Below, piece after piece: positions 33,101 to 43,049 of a stretch of 64,000 bases of DNA. Within the stretch, counting starts at the first letter, position 1. Every line of letters starts with the position of its first letter. The DNA comes from Pseudocercospora fijiensis CIRAD86 (Eukaryota > Ascomycota > Dothideomycetes > Mycosphaerellales > Mycosphaerellaceae): contig NW_006921538.1 of the NCBI RefSeq assembly GCF_000340215.1, positions 372,001 to 436,000 of the forward strand. Direction: 5' to 3'. A model generated the notes under the pieces. That model saw only the letters and a list, made by a program, of their open reading frames with translations, did no database searches and was not told the origin of the DNA. A program made the translations under genes and the position numbers.

Positions 33101-33747
33101 CGTACGGTAGGCGGGAGATTCTCCGCGAGCCAGCATCGGTATAGGACACGCCAGCACGTATGGGCTTGTTAGATGGCGTGTGAACGGTCGGTGAGCCCAC
33201 GCCCACTTCAGCCAAGAAGCTGTGTGGTTGCAACAGCAAAGTGTGTTGCCAGGGCCAGCAGCGGCAAGCCAAGGGAAGTCTCCGCGTCTGCTGCGTGAGT
33301 GACAAAGACACCGCCGCCTTCGACTTCGAGCACAACGACGAGGATCAGAAGACCTCGCTGTCGTCGAGGCTCGTCGTACGAGCACGAGGTCGAACCGGAA
33401 CTCAGCTCGGCTCTGAGCAATTGGCGGGTTTCTATTCGATCTCGACCGAGCGTGCACGAAAGCCTAGCATCCCTGTGTCTCATCCTCGGGCCAGCCAGCT
33501 TAGCGTGGCAGGACCATTGAGGTCATAGCTTCCTGCGTCGGCGTCGCTGAAGTGGGAGCTTCTTTCTTCAAAGTGAAGAAGGCTGTCAATCCTTTCACCA
33601 TCCTCCCCTCCAGTTCACCGACGCGCACGACCTTATCCTTCCTGCCCCCCTCCTCCGCCTCCTCCTCCATCACAATAGCCACCGAGACGACTACAACCGC
33701 GAGCCCGCAGTTGCTGGAGTAGCAATTGCAACAGACAGCTGCTCAGC
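30184..33747. other. Long intergenic region (3.6 kb) without recognised genes
   Basis: Contains A/T runs (30212-30219, 30429-30440), a TTG microsatellite (30530-30553), a tandem duplication (30870-31165, separate entry) and many short ORFs on both strands (longest 140 codons, minus 33035-33457). None has recognisable domains or consistent splice joins. Minus-strand frames at 31914-32280 look weakly protein-like (SDLGHVLRSADNEHD) but are too short to call. The last 700 bases should include the pyruvate carboxylase promoter. Confidence 0.45.
30870..31165 (+). repeat. Diverged tandem duplication, ~214-bp period
   Basis: The block GGTGGGTTCGAA(A/C)TTTTG(T/G)GCGTAGT followed by TCGAAG-CGAGAG and GTGGTTGT occurs at about 30895 and 31108 with intervening CTTCCCAGTT blocks also paired. 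Copies have drifted. Confidence 0.55.
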
Positions 33748-36700
33748 ATGTCTGACTCCAACAAGCAAGAAGACCATGATTTTGGCACACCGCACACCGA
33801 CGCCGACACCCACCAAAATGCGAACACCGTCCACACACGCCTGCGTGCTAATAGCTCTATCATGCAGGAGAGCAAGATCCTCGTCGCCAACAGAGGCGAA
33901 ATCCCCATCCGTATCTTCAGAACCGCACACGAGCTGTCCCTCCAAACTGTAGCGGTGTACAGTCATGAGGACCGTCTCTCAATGCACAGACAGAAAGCCG
34001 ACGAGGCATATGTCATTGGCAAGAGAGGTGAATTCACACCTGTCGGCGCCTACTTGGCTGGCGACGCTATCATCAAGATCGCGAAGGAGCATGGTACGTA
34101 CACAGCTTATCACCCACTCCCAATGCCTCGCCACAGAGCTTCTCGTGGCTTCAAAACAAGCATCACGGTCAAGTTGCCGGGCCGTGCTACATTTCTGCAG
34201 CTTTTCCCTCGTGATTGCAATGGCTGACTCCGTCTCGCTCCGTAGGCGTGAACATGATCCACCCGGGATATGGCTTCTTGTCCGAGAATTATGAATTCGC
34301 AAAGGCAGTTGAAGCTGCGGGCATCATTTGGATCGGTCCCAAGCCGCAAACAATCAATGACCTCGGTGACAAGGTTTCTGCCCGCACACTCGCGCACAAG
34401 GCGGACGTCCCGACTGTACCCGGCACCCCAGGCCCCGTAGCCAAGTTCGAGGACGCGAAGTCCTTTACCGACGAATACGGCTTCCCGATCATTATCAAAG
34501 CTGCCTTTGGTGGAGGTGGCCGAGGTATGCGTGTTGTGTGGAAGCAAGAAGATCTGAAGGACTCGTTTGAGCGCGCGACATCCGAGGCGAAGTCGGCTTT
34601 CGGAAATGGCACAGTCTTCATTGAGCGTTTCCTCTACCGTCCAAAGCATATCGAAGTACAACTCCTCGGAGACAACTACGGCAATGTCGTCCACCTGTAC
34701 GAGCGGGACTGCTCTGTACAGCGTCGCCACCAAAAGGTCGTCGAAATCGCACCCGCCAAGGACTTGCCCATCGAAACACGCGATGCTATCCTCAACGATG
34801 CAGTCAGGCTTGCTAAGAGCGCCGGCTACAGGAATGCTGGCACCGCCGAGTTCCTCGTCGACCAGGAGAACAGACATTACTTCATTGAGATCAACCCACG
34901 TATCCAAGTCGAGCACACCATCACCGAAGAAATCACAGGAATCGACATTGTGGCCGCTCAAATTCAGATCGCTGCCGGTGCCAACCTGTCGCAACTCGGC
35001 CTCACTCAAGACCGCATTTCTACGAGAGGTTTTGCTATCCAGTGCCGCATCACCACGGAAGACCCAGCACAGGGCTTCAGCCCAGATACCGGCAAGATTG
35101 AAGTTTGTGAGTAAACACTGCACGTCATACAACAAGCTATTCACACTAACACTCTGGACAGACCGCTCGGCTGGAGGTATGAAGGCATAGTTAATCCTAT
35201 GTGTGAGACATTCGCTAACTGAGAGTTACTGCTTGTTAGGCAATGGTGTTCGGTAAGTCCACAAGTCTACAAGTCGTCTGAATGAATACTGACATCCATC
35301 GTAGCTTGGACGGCGGAAACGGCATGTACTCTTCATCCTCAATGAGTTGACTCGATTTACTGACTGCTTGCAGGTTTCAGTGGCGCCGTGATCACTCCGT
35401 AAGTGTCCCTTCCACTGCTCATCGCTGAGCCAGGCAAGCTGTTAGAAACACAGGCCCATTCTCAGCGTTCACAAATCTCAGAGTGCGAGGAGCTACGCTT
35501 GCAAGCTCTTCACACATGAACGATGGGCTTGCGTTCCTCTTCGGACACATCCATTACGCTTCAAAGAGCACGCGCTAACTTTGCTTCCCCAGATACTACG
35601 ACTCCATGTTGGTCAAGTGCACGTGTCGAGGTAGCACCTACGAAATTGCCCGTAGAAAGGTCATTCGTGCACTGGTGGAGTTCCGCGTTCGTGGCGTCAA
35701 GACCAACATTCCTTTCTTGACCTCACTTCTCACGCATCCAACCTTCGTCGACGGCAACTGCTGGACCACCTTCATCGACGACACCCCAGAACTCTTCAAC
35801 TTGATCGGCAGTCAGAACCGCGCCCAGAAACTCCTCAGCTACCTCGGCGAGCTCATCGTCAACGGCCCACAAGTCATTGGCCAGATCGGCGAGTCCAAAT
35901 TCAAGGGCGATGCCATCATTCCCGAGCTCAAGGACGAGAGCGGCAAGCTCATCGACACCACCCAGCCGTGCGAGAAGGGATGGAGAAACATCATCACAGA
36001 GAAGGGCCCAGATGCCTTCGCCAAGGCAGTAAGAGCGAACAAGGGCTGCTTGATCATGGATACAACTTGGCGTGACGCTCATCAGTCGTTGCTGGCTACC
36101 AGAATGCGGACAATAGATTTGACCAACATTGCCAAGGAGACCAGCTACGCTCTGAGCAATGCTTGGGCTTTGGAGTGCTGGGGTGGCGCTACCTTCGATG
36201 TGGCCATGCGCTTCCTCTATGAGGACCCGTGGGACCGCCTGAAAAAGATGCGAAAGCTCGTACCCAACATTCCTTTCCAGATGCTGCTGCGTGGTGCCAA
36301 TGGTGTCGCGTACTCATCGCTCCCCGACAACGCCATCTTCCACTTCTGCGAGCAGGCAAAGAAGAATGGTATGGACATCTTCCGAGTCTTCGACGCATTG
36401 AACGACATGGAGCAGCTTGAGGTCGGTGTTAAGGCCGTCCTGAAGGCTGGTGGTGTTGCCGAGGGCACCGTTTGCTACTCTGGTGACATGATGAACCCAG
36501 AGAAGAAGTACAACCTGGAGTACTATATGAAGTGCGTTGATCGCATCGTCAACATGGGCGCTCACATTCTTGGTAAGAGTTTGACAGCTGCATCGTACAC
36601 ATACATCGACTGACAGCTTCCACAGGTATCAAGGATATGGCTGGTGTCCTCAAGCCAAAGGCGGCCACTATTCTCATTGGCACCATCCGCAAGAAGTACC

Positions 36701-37944
36701 CAGACCTTCCCATCCACGTCCACACTCACGACTCCGCCGGAACTGGTGTTGCCTCCATGGTTGCGTGCGCTCAGGCTGGTGCTGACGCTGTCGATGCTGC
36801 GACTGACTCCATGTCTGGTACCACTTCCCAGCCAAGCATTGGCGCGCTCGTTGCTTCGCTCGAGGGCAGCGATTGCGAGTCCGGTCTCAACTCTCAGCAC
36901 CTTCGTGCTATCGACTCCTATTGGGCCCAGATTCGCATGCTCTACTCTCCATTTGAGGCGTGGCTCACCGGCCCTGATCCAGAAGTCTACGAGCACGAAA
37001 TTCCAGGTGGCCAGCTCACCAACCTCATCTTCCAGGCTTCCCAGCAGGGTCTCGGGTCTCAGTGGGCCCAGACAAAGAAGGCATACGAGCAGGCCAACGA
37101 CCTCCTCGGCGACATTGTCAAGGTCACCCCGACATCCAAGGTCGTCGGCGATCTTGCTCAGTTCATGGTAGCCAACAACCTCGATCCAAAGGGCGTTGAA
37201 GAGAAGGCCGACCAGCTTGACTTCCCGTCCTCGGTGCTGGAATTCTTCGAAGGTCTGATGGGTCAACCATACGGCGGCTTCCCAGAGCCACTCCGCACCA
37301 AGGCTCTGCGCGGCAGGAGAAAGATGGACAAGCGTCCTGGCCTTTACTTCGACCCGATTGACTTCGACAAGGTCCGCACCAAGCTGAAGGAGAACTACGG
37401 TGGCTGCTCAGAGACCGACGTTGCCAGCTACATCATGTACTCCAAGGTCTTCGACGACTACAAGAAGTGGACCTCCAAGTTCGGCGACCTCTCGGTCCTG
37501 CCCACCAAATACTTCCTCAACAAGCCAGCCATTGGCGAGGAGTTCCACATCGAGCTGGAGAAGGGAAAGACGCTCATTGTCAAGCTTCTTGCTGTCGGTC
37601 CGCTTAGTGACCAGACCGGCCAGCGAGAGGTCTTCTTCGAGCTCAACGGAGAGATGCGTTCCGCCACCATCCTCGACCAGCACGCCTCCGTGGAGAACAC
37701 CAGCCGTGTCAAGGCTGACACCAACGACAGCAGCCAGGTCGGCTCGCCAATGGCTGGTATGGTGGTGGAGATCCGTGTCCAGGAGGGCCACGAGATCAAG
37801 AAGGGCGATCCCATCGCCATTCTCAGCGCCATGAAGATGGAAATGGTCATCAGTGCGCCGCACTCCGGCAAGGTCAAGGACCTGAGCGTGAAGGAGAGCG
37901 ACTCCGTAGACTCCCAGGACCTCATCTGCAAGATCGAGAAGTAG
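33748..37944 (+). CDS. pyc: Pyruvate carboxylase
   Basis: Biotin enzyme making oxaloacetate from pyruvate, HCO3- and ATP (anaplerosis, gluconeogenesis); cytosolic in most fungi. Eight exons: 33748-34093, 34246-35106, 35162-35176, 35240-35252, 35305-35321, 35374-35398, 35593-36572, 36626-37944 (1191 aa; frame closes exactly). Exons 3-6 are only 15, 13, 17 and 25 nt; together they encode YRSAGGNGVRLDGGNG then FSGAVITP, the conserved biotin-carboxylase end. Intron 5 would use a GC donor (ACG|GCATGT). Domains: biotin carboxylase/ATP-grasp ([43 protein letters not shown]); carboxyltransferase ([39 protein letters not shown]); tetramerisation segment; C-terminal biotinyl domain with Lys in SAMKMEM. 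Confidence 0.93.
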
Positions 37945-38026
37945 CTTTAGGGAGATGGTCGTTTTACGCATGAAATGAAATGGCTCTGGTAGCTCTGCAT
38001 TGAGAAGTCATGGATGCTTACGAGTT

Positions 38027-38510
38027 CCTTTCTCGGGGTCTTATAGGACTCGTGTGTATCGGAGCGGAGCGATAGAGTGAAGACCTATAGGCCTAACATG
38101 TGCGTATCGACTCCGCTAACACTTCGCTACACTGCTCGCGGTGTCCTTTCTCGGGGTCTTACAGTACTCGCAAGTATCGGAGCGGAGCGATGGAGTGAAG
38201 AATTATAGGCCTAACATATGCGTATTGACTCCGCTAACACTTCGCTACACTGCTCGCGGTATCCTTTCTCGGGGTCTTATAGTACTCGTATATATCGGAG
38301 CGGAGCGATATATAGGCCTAATATATACGTACGTCTTAACTCCGCTAACAATTCGCTATACTACTCGCGGTATCCTTTCTCGGGGTCTTACAATACTCGC
38401 AAGTATCGGAGCGAAGCGATTAAAGTAAAGACCTACCTATAGGCCTAACATATACGTACGTCTTAACTCCGCTAACACTTCGCTATACTACTCGCGGTAT
38501 CCTTTCTCGA
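38027..38510 (+). repeat. Tandem satellite, about 4.1 units of 111-127 bp
   Basis: CCTTTCTCGGGGTCTTA starts at 38027, 38145, 38263 and 38374, with a partial fifth start at 38501. Each unit contains the near-palindrome TATCGGAGCGGAGCGAT, then TATAGGCCTAA, ACTCCGCTAACA and CTCGCGGTRTCC. TpA content rises from left to right (TGTGCGTATCG in unit 1, TATACGTACGTC in units 3-4), so RIP seems to have affected the right-hand units more. Confidence 0.85.
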
Positions 38511-38548
38511 CGACGTTTTATAGTCCTTATAAGTGTTCGAGAGAAGGG

Positions 38549-38572
38549 ATAGATAGATAGATAGATAGATAG
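38549..38572 (+). repeat. GATA microsatellite
   Basis: Six tandem ATAG/GATA units following GGGATAGATAG, near the end of the satellite. Confidence 0.75.
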
Positions 38573-39497
38573 GAGTAGAAGAGCGGTAGGTAGGTAGGCT
38601 TAGAATTTACTATCGTATTTTGCTAAAAGAATTAATATACGATAGATAGTGCTTATTCGGAGGTCCTTAAATCTCGACGTGCTTATAAGTATAGGAGTAA
38701 CTCGGCGGAAGTATCTTGCTTTACTAGCTGTCTATATACGACGGATACAAGGATATTCTTAGAGCTAGTAAACTTGCTTATAAGGTCCAGCGAAGAGTGC
38801 GAAATTGCGATGTCTCATAGCCCTAAGGTGCTGCTTTGTCGCCGCTATATAGTCCGTCGCTACTGTATAGTCTATCGCTGCGATGTATACTGTCGCCGCT
38901 ATATATACTGTCGCTCTAGCATTGTGTTACTATCGTACATTGTCTCGTCGTAGTATCGCAGTGTCGTAGGCAGAATAGTAAGCACGTAATAGTAGTTTTT
39001 TGATTTCTGCCAATCAGCGGCTTAATACGTAATCTATCTTTCTTTTCTACTAATTAGAGCCCGCTTCGCAATTTGTTAGAGAGCGCCCTTTTGACAATTG
39101 AACCCTCGCCTAGTAAACCTAAGGCAGAATTCTGACTATTATTTCGCACTCGCTCCAGACACCTTCTACAACTCTCGTCGCAAGCTCCTCGAGTTGTTCC
39201 AGGTGCCTTCCGCTTCGCTGGAATTAAAGACGTAAAGAATTAGGGAGGTGAAGTGGTTAGTCTGATTTCTCTTAATATATATAGTAGGACTGTCACTTGT
39301 AGAGCCTGTGCTGCAGGGTTTTGGGAAACGGTTATATGTAAAGTGGAAGTGCGTGCGGTGGGAGAGGAGGTCGGCTGACTTTCCAATGTACATTTCGATT
39401 TCGATTTTCTGGTATCAAGACACGGATATCAAACAAAGACAGTACGCTATCTACGCCGCTCCAGTGCTGTTCGATGTCTCATGCTGCTGATGTATCT

Positions 39498-40847
39498 CTA
39501 TTGTGTCTCCATAGAGTCCAAGATGGCGCGAGTAAACTGGTGTGTAGTGGCGCTGCCTCCCATATCTGGTGTCCGAACCTTGCCGGCTGCAATGACATCG
39601 TATACAGCCTTGCTAATTCTGTTCGCGTGGTCGTCGAGGCCAAGATGTCTCAACATCATAGATCCAGAAAGAATAAGTGCAGTTGGGTTGGCCTGGTCCT
39701 TGCCCTGGATATCGAGACCGACGTGACGGCAGCCTGGCTCAAACACGGCGACTTCACGTCCCATGTTGCATCCTGGTACAATCCCTGGACCACCGACTAG
39801 ACCTGCGCCAATGTTGGAGATGATGGATCCGTAAAGGTTGGGCATGACCATGACATCGAATTGCTGTGGCTTGGAGACGCACTGCATGGATGCGTTGTCG
39901 ACAATCATGTCATTGGTCTCGATGGTTGGGTATTCCTCGCCGACCTTGCGCACTGTGTTGCGGAAGAGACCGTCTGCGAGCTTCATGATGTTGGCCTTGT
40001 GGATGCAGGTCACCTTGCGGCGGTTGTTGGCAAGGGCAAAGGAGAAAGCGAACTTGGCGATGCGCTCGGACTTGGCGCGGGTAATGATCTTGAGCGACTC
40101 AACGACACCATTGACCGACTGGTGCTCGAGACCAGAGTATTCGCCCTCAGTGTTCTCACGGATAATGCAAAGGTCGACGTTCTTGTGTCGTGTCTCGTAG
40201 CCGGGGATGTTCTTGATGAGGACGATGGAGGCGTAAATGTCGAGCTCTTGTCGGAGAGCGACGTTGAAGGATTGATGACCGGATCGGCTCACAGGTGTGT
40301 GCAGGATGCCCTTGAGACCAAGCTTGTTGCGCTTGAGAGATGCGAGAGATTCGCGGAAGAGCTCTTCGGAGTGCTTGCCGCCAGTCTCCATACCGGAAAC
40401 ATCGACCTGCTCCCACTCGACGGGCACATTGTCGGCCTTGAAGATCGCCTTGACCGACTCGGAGACCTCAGCACCAATACCATCACCTGGCAGTTTCTTT
40501 CAGCATGTGCTCCGCGTTGTCAGATGCTCGCTTTTGGCTTGTGCTGGCGCATACCGGGAATCAAGGTGACGGTGTATTTGCCGCCGAACTTGGTTGGCTT
40601 GAAGATGTCCGAAGATACGGTTGCGTATGCTGTTGCCAGTCATCAGAGGCACATTCCTCGTGTCGGGATTGGCATTGGCATTGGCATTGTGCTTCACGTA
40701 CATCGTGCGGCGATCGACGGGCATGGTGCGGCGGAGAAGGCATTGCTGCGGAGGGCCTGGCGGGAGGGAATTGTCAGCGCGACGGCTCACACACGTCGGA
40801 AGTGAAGGATGCAGGATGCATACCTGGACGGCGCGTCTGGAGAACAT
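39498..40847 (-). CDS. IDH1: Isocitrate dehydrogenase [NAD+] subunit 1, mitochondrial
   Basis: Regulatory subunit of the TCA-cycle NAD-isocitrate dehydrogenase. Four exons: 40847-40824, 40756-40702, 40629-40555, 40486-39498, with introns of 67, 72 and 68 nt; 380 aa. The spliced N-terminus MFSRRAVQALRSNAFS plus ARSYATVSS is an Arg/Ser/Ala-rich mitochondrial presequence with an RSYAT-type cleavage site. Mature part: KYTVTLIPGDGIGAEV, SLKRNKLGLKGILHTP, VALRQELDIYAS, IRENTEGEYSGLEHQSV, HKANIMKLADGLF, IVDNASMQCVSKP, NLYGSIISNIGAGLVGGPG and FEPGCRHVGLDI, closely following yeast IDH1. The first exon is only 24 nt. Divergent from, and about 1.2 kb from, the pheromone gene. Confidence 0.93.
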
Positions 40848-41126
40848 GTCGGCGGCGGATGGGGTGGTATAGGCTCAGGCTCGGACTGTGCAGCGCAATG
40901 CGAAACGAAAGCTCGTTGCTGTGCTTTTGGCCGAGCTCGCAGCCGTTCCCGATTCCGCGCAGCAGGGACCAGTTGCAGCGCCAAGAAACAAGAAAAAAGC
41001 TTGAAAACTTCACTCACCTCCACCACAGCACATCATCCAGAGCATCATCGGGGGCGGTGTCGATGGGCCAGACTGCCTCACATGCAGGCTACGCGAGGCC
41101 GATATGCGTGGCAAGTACGTGCCGTA

Positions 41127-41144
41127 CCCCCCCCCCCCCCCCCC
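41127..41144. repeat. Poly-C tract (18 nt)
   Basis: 18 consecutive C, same length as the tract at 22258-22275. Confidence 0.85.
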
Positions 41145-41860
41145 ATCTTCCAGCAACTGGAAATCCGTCAGCATGGAGCTGACGCTGAGCAGCAACATCT
41201 CACCCTCGACAGTGTGACTAGGCTGGCGACATAACTTAGGTGTAGCTGATCCGGAGTGGCTGCCACGCGACCTGTGTTCGTGCCGACTTTCACTCACACT
41301 CGACGCTAACCACATTCGGGTTTGAATAGCACTCACCATCCAGCATCCTATTGACACCCACTTTCGGGGAGCTTTCCTTCAGCCTTGCCACGCGGCGCAC
41401 ATCCAACCAAAGCGATGTGGATATTCATCTAAGACTCTTGTGACTCCACACAATGGATGGAGCCAGGCTTCGATAAGCACTCCGACCAAGCTGCTGGTAA
41501 TGGCAAGAGACGGGAAGCAGCCTTTACATCAAGGACTCGCGAACATCTGCGCTGGCGAGAAGTCAGCCTCGTCAGCCTTCTAGAATGAGATTCACTTGCT
41601 CGAGCCATGCGCTTCAATTCTGTCTTCACCCACCGATACCACTATGCCACCTCCACCATGTCAGCCTGGGCCGAGACGTCTCATTGTCGCTCTCCTTATT
41701 CTCATCAAAAGACTTCCTTATTGACGGCCGGCCCTTTACTGGTCTATCATCTGGCGCAGATCAAGGCCAGCCGTGGAGGTGAAGCTTTCCTTTATTGAAC
41801 CTCGCTATTGAGGAACACATCGAGACGTCCATTGCCACCACCAAGCTCTCCACCTCCGTC

Positions 41861-41867
41861 TATATAT
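41861..41867 (+). promoter_or_regulatory. Putative TATA element of the pheromone gene
   Basis: TATATAT, 175 nt upstream of the ATG at 42036. Allowing for a 100-150 nt leader this is a plausible TATA box; function inferred. Confidence 0.4.
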
Positions 41868-42035
41868 GTCTTCCCAACCATACCGTTTGCAGAACCTTTT
41901 CCTACTCACCCCCAAAGTCATTCTTTACCCAATTCGATTACGAATACACGACAAGGTCATAAGACTCCCGTCTTCCCAGACCATACTACTACCCTACACC
42001 CTACCAAAAACAACAACAAAACAAACTTCAACAAC

Positions 42036-43049
42036 ATGAAGTTCGAAATCGCTGCCCTCCTCTTGGCCGCTGGACCTCTGGTCCAAGCCATCGCCGTTGC
42101 CGAGCCAATGGCAAACGCTGAGCCAAAGAAGAGAATCGGAGCCTGGACTTTCTGCGGTGTCCCAGGTGCCGCCTGCAAGCGTGACGCCGATGCTGATGCC
42201 AAGAAGCGCATCGGAGCATGGACCTTCTGCGGTGTCCCAGGTGCTGCCTGCCACCGTCTGAAGCGATCCGCCGATGCCATCGCCGACGCTTTCGCCGACC
42301 CAGAGGCCAAGAAGCGCATCGGAGCCTGGACCTTCTGCGGTGTCCCAGGCGCTGCCTGCCACAAGGCCCGCCGTGGTCTCCTCGAGACCGGTGATGTCGC
42401 TGAGCGCGCCGTCGCTGACCTTGAGGCCCGTGACGCCGACGCCAAGAAGAAGAAGCGCATCGGAGCCTGGACCTTCTGCGGTGTCCCAGGCGCCGCCTGC
42501 AAGCGTGACGCTGAGGCCGAAGCCAAGAAGAAGCGCATCGGAGCCTGGACCTTCTGCGGTGTCCCCGGCGCCGCCTGCAAGCGTGAGGCCGAGGCCGAGG
42601 CCAAGAAGAAGAGAATCGGAGCCTGGACCTTCTGCGGTGTCCCCGGCGCCGCCTGCAAGCGTGACGTCGACTCCTCCAACATCGAGAACATCGTCCGCTC
42701 CATCAACGAATACGACCCAAGCCACTTCAAGCGCGAATGTTTCTCTGCGGGCGGTGAGTGCGCCGCTCTCGTCAAGGCCCACCGAGCTTTCCACGCCATC
42801 AAGCGTGAGTCTGAGCTTCTCTCTTCCCAGCCTTTGAGCCGCCGACAGGAGGAACTCGACGAGGATGATGACGAGGAGGTCCATGCTTTCGTCGACCTTG
42901 CTGAGCGTGGCGTCATTGATTCTGAGGTCGTCAAGCGATCTGAGGAGGCTTGCCACGAGACTGATGGTGACTGCACCATTGCTGCTGCTTCCCTCTACAG
43001 CATTGAGAACGCCCTTAACGAGGCTATCAATGCTCTTGACGAGGAGTAA
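42036..43049 (+). CDS. ppg1: Alpha-type mating pheromone precursor with six peptide repeats
   Basis: Secreted polyprotein cut into peptide pheromone recognised by a Ste2/PRE-2-type receptor (family knowledge). 337 aa, single exon. Signal peptide MKFEIAALLLAAGPLVQAIA. Then six identical copies of IGAWTFCGVPGAAC, most bounded by Lys-Lys-Arg/Lys-Arg (Kex2 sites) and preceded by AEAEA/DADA dipeptides (Ste13-type trimming). The C..PG..C core fits ascomycete alpha pheromones (W-C-x-x-x-G-x-x-C). Copies 2 and 3 end in HR or HK instead of KR. The C-terminal third has two other Cys-pair modules (CFSAGGECAALVKAHRAFHAIKR and CHETDGDC), each followed by a helix, an acidic run EELDEDDDEE and further KR sites. 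Repeats are conserved at DNA level and not RIPed. Upstream Met at 41808 would lose the signal peptide and is rejected. Confidence 0.9.
   Translation: MKFEIAALLLAAGPLVQAIAVAEPMANAEPKKRIGAWTFCGVPGAACKRDADADAKKRIGAWTFCGVPGAACHRLKRSADAIADAFADPEAKKRIGAWTFCGVPGAACHKARRGLLETGDVAERAVADLEARDADAKKKKRIGAWTFCGVPGAACKRDAEAEAKKKRIGAWTFCGVPGAACKREAEAEAKKKRIGAWTFCGVPGAACKRDVDSSNIENIVRSINEYDPSHFKRECFSAGGECAALVKAHRAFHAIKRESELLSSQPLSRRQEELDEDDDEEVHAFVDLAERGVIDSEVVKRSEEACHETDGDCTIAAASLYSIENALNEAINALDEE

Larger units (their letters stand above)
37945..39497. other. Intergenic region between convergent genes, with a satellite and RIP-like DNA
   Basis: Carries the ~118-bp satellite (38027-38510), a GATA microsatellite (38549-38572), GTAGGTAGG repeats, and TpA-rich DNA with repeated 'GTCGC(C/T)...CTATATA' motifs to about 39100 that resembles a mildly RIPed relic. 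From 39150 composition is normal. No gene recognised. Confidence 0.6.
40848..42035. other. Divergent promoter region between IDH1 and the pheromone precursor
   Basis: Contains an 18-C tract (41127-41144), CTCCAC-rich pyrimidine stretches, and close to the pheromone ATG an A/C-rich leader (CAAAAACAACAACAAAAC, about 42004-42021) typical of strongly translated fungal mRNAs. Short ORFs here are not credible. Confidence 0.55.

Noticed and set aside
34110..35144. 344-codon minus-strand ORF
   Set aside because: Antisense shadow of the pyruvate carboxylase biotin-carboxylase exon, whose plus-strand product is highly conserved.
38141..38428. 95-codon ORF through the satellite
   Set aside because: It is open only because the ~118-bp unit happens to lack stops in that frame in part of the array; the sequence is repetitive DNA.
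39861..40805. 314-codon plus-strand ORF
   Set aside because: Antisense shadow of IDH1 running through its introns; no recognisable protein character.
42120..42675. Regular ~45-130 bp repeats with spacers, superficially CRISPR-like
   Set aside because: The repeats are in frame, encode a secreted peptide with Kex2 sites, and the organism is a eukaryote.
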